Shown piece after piece: positions 39,661-51,709 of a DNA stretch of 64,000 nucleotides. The number at the start of each line of letters is the position of its first letter. The stretch's first letter is position 1. Origin of the DNA: Aristolochia californica (lineage: Eukaryota; Streptophyta; Magnoliopsida; Piperales; Aristolochiaceae); assembly GCA_029961685.1 (NCBI GenBank), contig JARWKL010000010.1, positions 10,251,931 through 10,315,930 of the forward strand, written 5' to 3'. Both the position numbers and the translations under genes were made by a program. The notes beneath the pieces are model-generated. The model was not told the origin of the DNA, did no database searches, and saw nothing but the letters and a program-made list of their open reading frames with translations.

Positions 39661-42430
39661 CAACATGTTTCAGGCGTGCATATCCACCATACTCAGAGCA
39701 TGTTATAATCAGTTCGAAGTCCCTTTCCTATAAAATACCACCAAGCTTATTATTAGGTGTTGTACAGGTGGAATTTCCAGAACATGGATAACAAAACTTT
39801 GGAGTTCATTTTTAGTGCGTGAAATAATTTTCAATTTTTTTTTGCATACATGAACTCTAAAACTTTTATTTTTTTATGCCTTATATCTTTTTTGTTTACG
39901 AGAAAAATGGGAGAGTGAAAACTCAAGTTTGGATCTGAAAACAATTTTGAACATCCAAAATGGAAATGTTCAAATGCTAAGAGAGATAGTTCCAAAAAGT
40001 ATCGATGATTTTTAAGGATAGGCAAAAAGTGGGTTGTATGGCCTTGGTAAATATCCAACCACTCGAGAATTTGATTTTTTCTACTCCTTGAAATGTTTGG
40101 ATCCTTTGGTCGACTTGCATCCTCAACATGTTTCTGGCACGCATATCCACCACACTTAATCCACGTTAGGATCAGTTAGAAGTCCCTTTCCTAAAAAATT
40201 CCACCAAGTTTATTATTAGGGGCTGTACAGGTGGAATTTCCAGAACATGGATAACAAAACCTTGGAGTTCATTTTTAGTGCGTGAAATAATTTTCAATTT
40301 TTTTTTGCATACATGAACTCTAAAATTTTCATTTTTTTATCCCTTATATTTTTTTTGTTTAAGAGAAAAGTGGGAGAGTGAAAACACAAGTTTGGATATG
40401 AAAACAAATTTGAACAGCCAAATTGGAAATGCAGAAATACTGAGAGAGATAGTTCCAAAAAGGATCTGTGATTTTTAAGGATAGGCAAAAAATGGGTTAT
40501 TTGGCCCTGGTATTTATCCAACCACTTGAGAATTTGATTTTTTCTACTCTTTGAAATTTTTGGATCATTTGGTCCATTTGCATCCTCAACATGTTTCTTG
40601 CATGCATATCCACCACACTTAAAGCATGTTAGGATCAATTAGAAGTCCCCTACCTAGAAAATTCCACCAAGCATATTTTTAGGGGCTGTACTGGTGGAAT
40701 TTCCAGAACATGGATAACCAAACCTTGGAGTTCATTTTTAGTGCGTGAAATAATTTTCAATTTTTTTTTTGCATACATGAACTCTAAAATTTTCATTTTT
40801 TTATCCCTTATATCTTTTTTGTTTACGAGAAAAATGGGAGAGTGAAAACTCAAGTTTGGATCTGAAAACAAATTTGAACAACCAAAATGGAAATGCAGAA
40901 ATGCTGAGAGAGGTAGTTCGAAAAAGTATCTGTGATTTTTAAGGATAGGTAAAAAGTGGGTTGTTTGGCCCTGGTATTTATCCAACCACTTGAGAATTTG
41001 ATTTTTTCTACTCTTTGAAAATTTTGGATCATTTGGTCCACTTGCATCCTCAACATGTTTCTGGCATGCATATGCACCACACTAAAAGCATGTTAGGATC
41101 TGTTAGAAGTCCCTTTCCTATAAAACTCCACCAAGCTTATTATTAGGGACAGTATAGGTGGAATTTCCAGAACATGGATAACAAAACCTTGGAGTGCATT
41201 TTTATTGCGTGAAATAATTTTCAAATTTTTTTTGCATACACGAACACTGAAATTTTCATTTTGTCATGCCTTATATCTTTTTTGTTTACGAGAAAAATGG
41301 GAGAGTGAAAACTCAAGTTTGGATCTGAAAACAAATTTAAACAGCCAAAATGGAAATGCAGAATGCTGAGAGAGATAGTTCCAAAATGTATCTGTGATTT
41401 TTAAGGATAGGAAAAAAGTGGGTTGTTTGGCCCTGGTATTTATCCAACCACTTGAGAATTTGATTTTTTCTACTCCTTGAAATTTTTGGATCATTTGGTC
41501 CACTTGCATCCTCATCATGTTTCTTGCATGCATATCCACCACACTTTAAGCATGTTAGGATCAGTTAGAAGTCCCTTTCCTAAAAAATTCCACCAAGCTT
41601 ATTATTAGGGGCTGCACAGGTGGAATTTCCAGAACATGGATAACAAAACCTTGGAGTTCATTTTTAGTGCGTGAAATAATTTTCAAAATTTTTTTCCGTA
41701 CACGTACACTATAATTTTCATTTTGTCATGTCAGATATCTTTTTTGTTTACTAGAAAAATGGGAGAGTGAAAACTCAAGTTTGGATATTAAAACAAATTT
41801 GAATATCCCAAATGGAAATGCAGAAATGCTGAGAGAGATAGTTCCAAAAAGTGTCTGTGCGTTCTAAGGATAGGCAAAAAGTTGGTTGTTTCGCCCTGGT
41901 AAATATCCAACCAGTCGAGAATTTGATTTTTTGTATCCCTTGAAATTTTTGGATCATTAGGTCCACTTGCATCCACAACATGTTTTTGGCATGTATATCC
42001 ACCACACTTAAAGCATATTAGGATCACTTAGAAGTCCCTTTCCTATAAAATTCCACCAAGCTTATTATTAGGGGCTGTACTGATGGAATTTCCAGAACAT
42101 GGATAACAAAACGTTGGAGTTCATTTTTAGTGCGTGAAAAAATTTTCAAATTTTTTTGGCGTACACGAACACTAAAATTTTAATTTTGTCATGCCTTATA
42201 TCTTTTTTGTTTATAAGAAAAATGGGAGAGTAAAAACTCAAGTTTGGATCTAAAAACAAATTTGAACATCCAAAATGGAAATGCAGAAATGCTGAGAGAC
42301 ATAGTTCCAAAAAGTATTTGTGATTTTTATGGAGAGGCAAAAAGTGGGTTGTTTCGCCTCGGTAAATATCCAACCACTTCAGAATTTGATTTCTTCTATT
42401 CGTTGAAATTTTTGGATCATTAGGTCCACT
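39661..42430. repeat. Zone III higher-order block, copy 2, with one extra monomer
   Basis: Repeats the order of the block starting at 37,350, but the offset changes from 2,314 to 2,778 bp partway. The 464 bp difference is one monomer; the extra unit lies at about 40,650-41,110. The block ends with the TTTTTATGGAGAGG monomer near 42,329. Confidence 0.75.
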
Positions 42431-43754
42431 TGCATACTCAACATCTTTCTTTCATGCAAATCCACCGCACTTAAAGCATGTTAGGATCAGTTAGAAGTCC
42501 CTTTCCTATAAAATTCCACAAAGCTTATTATTAGGGGCTGTACTGGTGGAATTTTGGGATCATAGATAACAAAACCTTGTCATTCATTTTAAGTGCGTGA
42601 AATAATTTTCAATTTTTTTTTGCATACGTGAACTCAAAAATTTTCATTTTGTTATGCCTTATATCTTTTTTGTTTACGAGAAAAATGGGAGAGTGAAAAC
42701 TCAAGTTTAGATCTGAAAACCAATTTGAACATCCAAAATGGAAATGCACAAATGCTGAAAAAGATACTTCCAAAAAGTATCTGTGATTTTTAAGGATAGG
42801 CAAAAAGTGGGTTGTTTGGCCCTGGTAAATATCCAACCACTTGAGAATTTGATTTTTTCTACTCCTTGAAATTTTCTGATCATTAGGTCCACTTGCATCC
42901 TCAACATGTTTCTGGCATGCATATCCACCACACTTAAAGCATGTTAGGATCAGTTACAAGTCCCTTTCCTATAAAATTCCACCAGGCTTATTATTAGGGG
43001 CTGTTATAGTGGAATTTCCAGAACATTAATAACAAAACCTTGGAGTTCATTTTTAGTGCCTGAAATAATTTTGAAATATTTTTTTTGAATATATGAACTC
43101 AAAAATTTTCATTTTGTTATGCCTTATATCTATTTTGTTTACGAGAAAAATGGGAGAGTGAAAACTCAAGTTTGGATGTGAAAACAAATTTGAACATGCA
43201 AAATAGAAATGCACAAATGCTGAGAGAGATAGTTCCAAAAAGTATCTGTGATTTTTAAAGATAGGAAGAAAGTGGGTTGTTTGGCCCTGGTAAATCCAAC
43301 CACTTGAGAATTTGATTTTTTCTACTCCTTGAAATTTTCTGATCATTAGGTCCACTTGCATCCTCAACATGTGTCTGGCATGCATGTCCACCACACTTAA
43401 AGCATGTTAGGATCAGTTACAAGTCCCTTTCCTATAAAATTCCACCAAGCTTATTAATAGGGGGTGTACTAGTGGAATTTCCAGAACATGGATAACAAAA
43501 CCTTGGAGTTCATTTTAAGTGCCTAAAATAATTTTGATTTTTTTTTTTGCATACATGAACTCTAAAATTTTCATTTTGTTATGCCTTATATCATTTTTGT
43601 TTACGAGAAAAATGAGAGAGTGAAAACTCAAGTTTTGATCTGAAAACAAATTTGCACATCCAAAATGGAAATACACAAATGCTGAGAGAGTTAGTTCCAA
43701 AAAGTATCTGTGATTTTTAAGGATAGGCAAAAGTGGGTTGTTTGGCCCTGGTAA

Positions 43755-43785
43755 ATATCCAACCACTTGAAATTTTTGGATCATT
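43755..43785. repeat. Monomer with 26 bp deletion between CTTGA repeats
   Basis: CCAACCACTTGAAATTTTTGG joins the CTTGA of CACTTGAGAATTTG to the CTTGA of CTCCTTGAAATTTTT. The bases between the two CTTGA copies plus one copy are missing, the signature of a microhomology-mediated deletion. The unit is about 436 bp. Confidence 0.9.
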
Positions 43786-46700
43786 AGGTCTTGTTGCAAC
43801 CTCAACATGTTTCAGGCGTGCATATCCACCACACTTAAAGCATGTTATAATCAGTTAGAAGTCCCTTTCCAATAAAATTCCACCAAGCTTATTATTACGG
43901 GCTGTACAGGTGGAATTTCAAGAACATGGATAACAAAACATTGGAGTTCATTTTTAGTGCGTGAAATAATTTTCAATATTTTTTTGCATACAAGAACTTT
44001 AAAATTTTTATTTTTCATCCCGTATATCTTTTTTGTTTACGAGACAAATGGGAGAGTGAAAACTCAAGTTTGGATCTAAAAACAAATTTGAACAGCCAAA
44101 ATGGAATTGCAGAAATTCTGTGAGAGATAATTCCAAAAAGTATCTGTGATTTTTAAGGATAGGCAAAAAGTGGGTTGTTTGGCCCTGGTATTTATCCAAC
44201 CACTTGAGAATTTGATTTTTTGTACTCCTTGAAATTTTTGGATCATTAGGTCCACTTGCATCCTCAACATGTTTCTGACATGCATATCCACCACACTTAA
44301 AGCATGTTAGGATCTGTTAGAAGTCCCTTTCCAATAAAATTCCACCAAGCTTATTATTAGGGGTTGTACTAGTGGAATTTCCTGAACATGGTTAACATAA
44401 CCTTGGAGTTCATTTTTAGTGAGTGAAATAATTTTCAATTTTTTCTTGCATACTTGATCTCTAAAATTTTCATTTTGTTATGCGTTATATATTTTTTGTT
44501 TACGAGAAAAATGGGAGAGTGAAAACTCAAGTTTGGATCTGAAAACAAATTTGAACATCCAAAATGGAACTGTAGAAATGCTGAGAGAGATAGTTCAAAG
44601 AAGTCTGTGCTTTATAAGGATAGGCAAAAAGTGGGTTGTTTGGCACTGGTAAATTTCCAACCAGTTGAGAATATTATTTTTTCTACTCCTTGAAAATTTT
44701 GGATCATTAGGTCCACTTGCATCCTCAACATGTTTTTGGCACGAATATCCACCACACTTAAAGCATGTTAGGATCAGTTAGAAGTCCCTTTCCTATAAAA
44801 TTCCACCAAGCTTATTATTAGGGGCTGTACAGGTGGAATTTTCAGAACATGGATGGCAAAACCTTGGAATTCATTTTTTGTGCTTGAAATAATTTGAATT
44901 TTTTTTTGCATACATGAACTCTAAAATTTTTATTTTGTTATGCCTTGTATCATTTTTGTTTACGAGAAAAATGGGAGAGTGAAAACTCAAGTATGGATCT
45001 GAAAAAAAATTTGAACATCCAAAATGGAAGTGCACAAATGCTGAGAGAGATAGTTCCAAAAAGTATCTGTGATTTTTAAGGATAGGAAAAAAGTGGGTTG
45101 TTTGGCCTTGGTAAATATCCAACCACTTGAGAATTTGATTTTTTCTACTTCTTGAAATTTTTGGATTATTAGGTCCACTTGCATCCTCAACATGTTTCTC
45201 GCCTACATATCCACCACACTTAAAGCATATTAGGATCAGTTAGAAGTCCCTTGCTAAAAAATTCCACCAAGCTTATTATTAGGGGCTGTACTGGTGCAAT
45301 TTCCAGAACATGGAAAAAAGAATCTCGGAGTTAAATTTTAATGCGTAAAATAATTTTCAAATTTTTTTTGCATACATGAACTCTAAAATTTTCATTTTGT
45401 TATGCCTAATATCTTTTTTGTTTACGAGAAAAATGGGAGAGTGAAAACTCAAGTTTGGATCTGAAAACAAATTTGAACATCAAAATTGGAAATACTCAAA
45501 TGCAAAGAGAGAGAGTTCCAAAAAGTATCAGTGATTTTCAAGGATAGGCAAAAAGTGGGTTGTTTGGCTCTGGTAAATATCCAACCACTTGAGAATTTGA
45601 TTTTATCTTCTCCTTCAAATTTTTGGATCATTAGGTCTACTTGCATCCTCAACATGTTTTTGGCATGAATATCCACCACATTTAAAGCATGTTAGGATCA
45701 GTTAGAAGTCTCTTTCCTATAAAATTCCACCAAGCTTATTATTAGGGGCTGTGCTGGTGGAATCTCTAGAACATGGAAAATAAAACCTTGGAGTTCATTT
45801 TTAGTTCGTGAAATAATTTTCAAATTTTTTTGCATACATGAACACTTAAATTTTCATTTTGTTATGCCTTATATCTTTTTTGTTTACGAGAAAAATGATA
45901 AAGTGAAAACTCAAGTTTGGATCTGAAAACAAATTTGAACATCCAAAATGGAAATGCACAAATGCCGAGAGAGATAGTTCCAAAAAGTATCTGTGATTTT
46001 TAAGGATAGGCAAAAACTAGGTATTTGGCCCTGGTAAATATCCAACCCCTTGAGAATTGATTTTTTCTACTCCTTGAAAAATTTGGATTATTAGGTCCAC
46101 TTGCGTATTCAACATGTTTCTGGCATGAATATCCACCACACTTAAAGCATGTTAGGATCAGTTAGAACTCCCTCTCCTATAAAATTGCCCCAAGCTTATT
46201 ATTAGGGGCTGTACTGGTGGAATTTCCAGAACATGGATAACAAAACCATGGAGTTCATTTTTAGTGCGTGAAATAATTTTCAAATTTTTTTTGCATACAT
46301 AAACTCAAAAATTTTCATTTTGTTATGCGTTATATCTATTTTTTTTACGAGAAAAATGGGAGAGTGAAAACTCAAGTTTGGATCTGAAAACTAATTTGAA
46401 CATCCAAAATGGAAATGCACAAATACTGAGAGAGATAGTTCCAAAAAGTATCTGTGATTTTTAAGGATAGGCAAAAAGTGGGTTGTTTGGCCTTGGTAAA
46501 TATCCAACCACTTGAGAATTGATTTTTTCTACACCTTGAAATTTTTGGATCATTAGGTCCACTTGCATCCTCAACATGTTTCTGGCATGCATATCCACCA
46601 CACTTAAAGCATGTTAGGATCTGTTAGAAGTCCCATTCCTATAAAATTCTACCAAGCTTATTATTAGGGGCTGTACTGGTGGAATTTCCAGAACATGGAA

Positions 46701-48169
46701 AACAAAACCTTGGAGTTCATTTTTAGTGTATGAAATAATTTTCAAAATTTTTTTGTATACATGAACTCTAAAATTTTCATTTTGTTATGCCTTATATCGT
46801 TTTTGTTTACGAGAAAAATGGGAGGGTGAAAGCTCAAGTTTGGATCTGAAAACAAATTTGAACATCCAAAATGGAAATGCACAAATGCTGAGAGTGATAG
46901 TTCCAAAAAGCATCAGTGATTTTTAAGGTAGGAAACAAGTGGGTTGTTTAGCCCTGGTAAATATCCAACCTCTTGAGAATTTGATTTTTTCTAGTCCTTG
47001 AAATTTTTGGATCATTAGGTCCACTTGCATCCTCAACATGTTTCTGGTATGCATATCCACAACACTTAAAGCATGTTAGGATCTATTAGAAGTCCCTTTC
47101 CTATAAAATTCCACCAAGCTTATGATTATGGGCTGTACTGGTGGAATTTCCACAACAAGGATAACAAAACCTTGGAGTTCATTTTTCGTGCGTGAAATAA
47201 TTTTCAAATTTTTTTTGCATACATGAACTCTAAAATTTTCATTTATTTATGCCTTATGTCTTTGTTGTTTATGAGCAAATGGGAGAGTGATAACTCAGGT
47301 TTGGATCTAAAAACAATTTTGAACATCCAAAATGGAAATGCACAAATGTTCAGAGAGAAGGTTCCAAAAAGTATCTGTGATTTTTGAGCATAGGCAAAAA
47401 GTGGGTTGTTTTGCCCTGGTAAATATCCAACCACTTGAGAATTTGATTTTTTCTACTCCTTCAAAATTTTGGATCATTAGGTCCACTTGCATCCTCAACA
47501 TGTTTCTGACATGCATATCCACCACACTTTAAGCATGTTAGGATCAGTTAGAACTCCCTTTCCTATAAAATTCCACCAAACTTATTATTTGGGGCTGTAC
47601 TTGTGCAATTTCCAGAACTTGGAAAACAAAACCTTGGAGTTTATTTTTAGTGGGTGAAATAATTTTCAAATTTCTTTTGCAAACATGAACTCTAAAATTT
47701 TCATTTTGTTATGCCTTATTTTATTTTTGTTTACGAGAAAAATGGGAGAGTGAAAACTCAAGTTTGGATCTGAAAACAAATTTGAACATCCAAAATGGAA
47801 ATGCACAAATGCTGAGAGAGATAGATCCAAAAAGTATCTGTCATTTTTAAAGATAGGCAAAAAGTGGGTTGTTTGGCCCTGGTAAATATCCAACCACCTG
47901 AGAATTTGAATTTTTTTACTCCTTGAAAGATTTGGATCATTAGGTCCCCTTGCATCCTCAACATGTTTCTGACATCCATATCCACCACACTTAATGCATG
48001 TTAGCATCAGTTAGAAGTCCCTTTTCTATAAAATTCCACAAAGCTTATTATTACGGGCTGTACTGGTGGACCTTCCAAAACATGGAAAACAAAACCTTGG
48101 AGTTCATTTTTAGTGTGTGGAATAATTTTCAAATTTTTTTTGCATACATGAACTCTAAAATTTTCATTT

Positions 48170-48520
48170 TGTTATGCCTTATATATTTTTTGTTTATGAG
48201 AAAATTGGGCGGGTGAAAACTCAAGTTTGGATCTGAAAACAAATTTGGACATCCAAAATGGAAATGCACAAATGCTAAGAGAGATAGTTCCTAAGAGTAT
48301 CTGTGATTTTAAAGGATAGGCAAAAAGTGGGTTGTTAGGCCCTGGTAAATATCCAACCACTTGGGAATTTGATTTTTTATACTCCTTGAAATATTTTGAT
48401 CGTTAGATCCACTTGCATCCTCAACATGTTTCTGGCATGCATAAACACCACACTTAAAGCATGTTAGGATTAGTTAGAAGTCCTTTTTCCTATAAAATTC
48501 CACCAAGCTTATTATTAGGG
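48170..48520. repeat. Zone IV variant monomer (GGGCGGGTG type), copy 1
   Basis: Carries AAATTGGGCGGGTGAAAAC, CCTAAGAGTATCTG and GATTTTAAAGGATAGG, then TTTTGATCGTTAGATCC and GCATAAACACCACAC. The same string of changes recurs 2,311 bp downstream, and parts recur near 55.67 and 57.99 kb. Confidence 0.75.
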
Positions 48521-50482
48521 GTTGTACTGGTGGAATTTTCCGAACATGGGAAACAAAACCTAGGAGTTCATTTTTATTGCGTGAAATAATTTTCAAATTT
48601 TTTTTGCATCCATGAACTCTAAAGTTTTCACTTTTTAATGCCTTATATCTTTTTTGTTTACGAGAAAAATGGGAGTGTGAAAACTCAACTTTGGATCTGA
48701 AACCAAATTTGAACAGCCAAAATGGAAATGCAAAAATGCAGAGAGAGTGATAGTTCCAAAAAGGATTTGTAATTTTTACGGATGGAAAATAAGTAGGTTG
48801 TTTGGACTGGTAAATATCATACCACTTGAAAATTTGATTTTTTCTACTCCTTGAAATATTTGGATCATTAGGTCCACTTGCATCCTCAACATGTTTCTGG
48901 CATGCTTATCCACCACACTTAAAGCATGTTAGGATCAGTTAGAAGTCCGTTTCCTATAAAATTCCATAGAGCTTATTATTAGGGGTTGTACTGGTGGAAT
49001 TTCCTGAACATGGAAAACAAAACCTTGGAGTTCATTTTTAGGGCGTGAAATAATTTTCAAATTTTTTTTGCATACATGAATTCTAAAATTTTCATTTTTT
49101 AATGCCTTATATCTTTTTTGTTTACGAGAAAAATGGGAGAGTGAAAACTCAAGTTTGGATCTCAAAACAAATTTGATTATCCAAAATGGAAATGCCCAAA
49201 TGCAGAGAGTGATAGTTCCAAAAAGTTTCGGTGATTTTTAAGGATGGGAAAAAATTGGGTTGTTTGGCCCTGGTAAATATTCAACCACTTGAGAATTTAA
49301 TTTTTTCTACTCCATGAAATATTTGGAACCTTAGGTCAATTGCATCCTCAACAACTTTATGGCATGCATATCCACCACATTAAAGCATGTTAGGATCAGT
49401 TAGAAGTCCCTTTCCTATAAAATTCCACCAAGCTTATTATTAGGGGCTGTGCTGGTGGAATTTCCAGAACATGGATAAAAAAACCTTGGAGTTCATTTTT
49501 AGAGCGTGAAATAATTTTCAATTTTTTTTGCATACATGAACCCTAAAATTTTTATTTTGTTATGCCTTATATCTTTTATCTTTACCAAAAAAAGGGAGAG
49601 TGAAAATTCAAGTTTGGATTTGAAAACAAATTTGAACATCCTAAATGAAAATGCACAAATACTGAGAGAGATAGTTCCAAAAAGTATATGTGATTTTTAA
49701 GGATAGGCAATAAGTGGGTTGTTTGGCCCTGGTAAATATCCAACATCTTGAGCGTTTGAGTTTTTCTACTCCTTGAAATATTTGGATCATTAGGTCCACT
49801 TGCATCCTCAACATGTTTCTGCCATGCATATCCACGACACTTAAAGCATGTTAGGATCAATTAGAAGTCCCTTTCCAACAAAATTCCACCATGCATATTA
49901 TTAGGGGATGTACTGGTGGAATTTCCTGAACATGGAAAACAAAACCTTGGAGTTCATTTTTAGTGCGTGAAATAATTTTCAAATTTTTTTTGCATACATG
50001 AACTCTAAAATTTTCATTTTTTTTCCTTATATCTTTTTTGTTTACGAGAAAAATGGGAGAGTGAAAACTCAAGTTTGGATCTGAAAACAAATTAGAACAT
50101 CCAAAATGGAAATGGACAAATGCAGAGAGTGATAGTTCCAAAAAGTATCTGTGATTTTTAAGGATAGGAAAAAAGTGGGTTGTTTGGCCCTAGTAAATAT
50201 CAAACCACTTGAGAATTTGATTTTTTCTACTTCTTGAAATATTTGGATCATTACGTCCATTTGCATTCTCAACATGTTTCTGGCATCCGTATCCACCACA
50301 CTTAAAGCATGTTAGGATCAGTTAGAAGTCCGTTTCCTATTAAATTCCACCAAGCTTATTATTAGGGGCTGTACTTGTGGAATATCCTGAACATGGAAAA
50401 CAAAACCTTGGAGTTCATTTTTAGTGCATGAAATAATTTTCCAATTTTTTTTGCATACATGAACTCTAAAATTTTCATTTTG

Positions 50483-50830
50483 TTATGCCTTATATCTTTT
50501 TTGTTTACAAGAAAATTGGGCGGGTGAAAACTCAAGTTTGGATCTGAAAACAAATTTGAACATCCAAAATGGAAATACACAAATGCTAAGAGAGCTAGTT
50601 CCTAAGAGTATCTGTGATTTTAAAGGATAGGCAAAAACTGGGTTGTTTGGCCCTGGTAAATATCCAACCACTTGAGAATTTGATTTTTTCAACTCCTTCA
50701 AATATTTTGATCGTTAGATCCACTTGCATCCTCAACACGTTTCTGGCATGAATAAACACCACACTTAAAGCATGTTAGGATTAGTTAGAAGTCATTTTCC
50801 TATAAAATTCCACCAAGCTTATTATTAGGG
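50483..50830. repeat. Zone IV variant monomer (GGGCGGGTG type), copy 2
   Basis: Carries the same rare changes as 48,170-48,520, five monomers later, including TTTTGATCGTTAGATCC and AATAAACACCACAC. This defines a five-monomer block in zone IV. Confidence 0.75.
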
Positions 50831-50927
50831 GCTATACTGGTGGATTTTTCTGAACATGGAAAACAAAACCTTGGAGTTCATTTTTACTGCGTGAAATAAT
50901 TTTCAAATTTTTTTTGCATCCATGAAC

Positions 50928-50985
50928 TCTAAAATTTTGGATCTGAAAAATGGAAGACTGAAAAGTCAAGTTTGCATCTGAAAAC
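50928..50985. repeat. Monomer with deletion and templated patch
   Basis: CTAAAATTTTGGATCTGAAA replaces the usual continuation into CATTTTGTTATGCC. About 36 bp up to ACGAG is lost and a short GGATCTG patch is present, followed by AAAATGGAAGACTG. The patch matches the GTTTGGATCTGAAAAC segment that normally lies some 30 bp further on in each monomer. This fits a template switch rather than a plain deletion. Confidence 0.75.
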
Positions 50986-51247
50986 AAATTTGAACATCCA
51001 AAATGGAAATGCAAAAATACTGAGAGAGATAGTTCCAAAAAGTATCGGTTATTCTAAGGATAGGCAAAAAGTGGGTTGTTTGGCCCTAGTAAATATCCAA
51101 CCACTTGAGAATTTGATTTTTTCTACTCTTTGAAATATTTGGATCATTAGGTCAACTTGAATCCTCAACATGTTTCTTTCATGCATATCCACAACACTTA
51201 AAGCATGTTTGGATCAGTTAGAAGTCCCTTTCCTATAAAATTCCACC

Positions 51248-51709
51248 AAGCTTATTATTAGGGGCTATACTTGTGGAATTTCCAGAAGATGGATAACGAA
51301 ACCTTGGAGTTCATTTTTAGTGCGTGAAATAATTTTCAACCTTTTTTGCATACATGAACTCTAAAATTTTCATTTTGTTATGCCTTATATCTTTTTTCAT
51401 TACGAGAAAAATGGGAGAGCGAAAACTCTAGTTTGGATCTGAAAACAAATTTGAACATCCAAAATGGAAATGCACAAATGCTGAGAGAGATAGTTCCAAA
51501 AAGTATCTGTGATTTTTAAGGATAGGCAAAAAGTGGGTTGTTTGGCCCTGGTAAATATCCAACCACTTGAGAATTTGATTTTTTCTCCTCCTTGAAATTT
51601 TATGATCATTAGGTCCACTTGCATCCTCAACATGTTTCTTGCATGCATATCCACCACACTTAAAGCATGTTAGGATCAGTTAGAAGTCCCTTTCCTATAA
51701 AATTCCACC
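51248..51709. repeat. Representative satellite monomer, HindIII to HindIII, 462 bp
   Basis: This unit runs from one AAGCTT to the base before the next and is close to the apparent consensus. In order it holds the HindIII site and ATTATTAGG; the TGGAATTTCCAGAA dyad region; ATAACGAAACCTTGGAGTTC; a T-rich stretch before GCATACATGAACTC; a T-rich block ending in TTACGAG; GTTTGGATCTGAAAAC; GAACATCCAAAATGGAAATG; AGAGAGATAGTTCC; GGCAAAAAGTGGGTTG; CCAACCACTTGAGAATTTG; GATCATTAGGTCCACTTGC; GCATGCATATCCACCACAC; and TTAGGATCAGTTAGAAGTCC. The length is a multiple of three (154 codons), which explains why antisense open frames recur at the same phase in copy after copy. Confidence 0.9.

Larger units (their letters stand above)
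29501..44300. repeat. Satellite zone III (GGTATTTATCC subfamily)
   Basis: About 32 monomers. Many read GGTATTTATCCAAC where other zones read GGTAAATATCCAAC; I find this near 29.91, 31.30, 31.76, 32.23, 34.03, 38.20, 38.66, 40.51, 40.97, 41.44 and 44.19 kb. Two further markers, GCGTTCTAAGG and TTTTTATGGAGAGG, recur at about 2.73, 3.70 and 2.78 kb, which defines higher-order blocks of 6 or 8 monomers. Many units also read CATTTGGTCC rather than CATTAGGTCC. The borders are approximate. Confidence 0.65.

Noticed and set aside
40294..40638. Antisense frame with CFKCGGYAC followed by QKH, reminiscent of a gag zinc knuckle
   Set aside because: The spacing does not fit C-x2-C-x4-H-x4-C, the downstream sequence has no gag similarity, and the frame is interrupted in many units.
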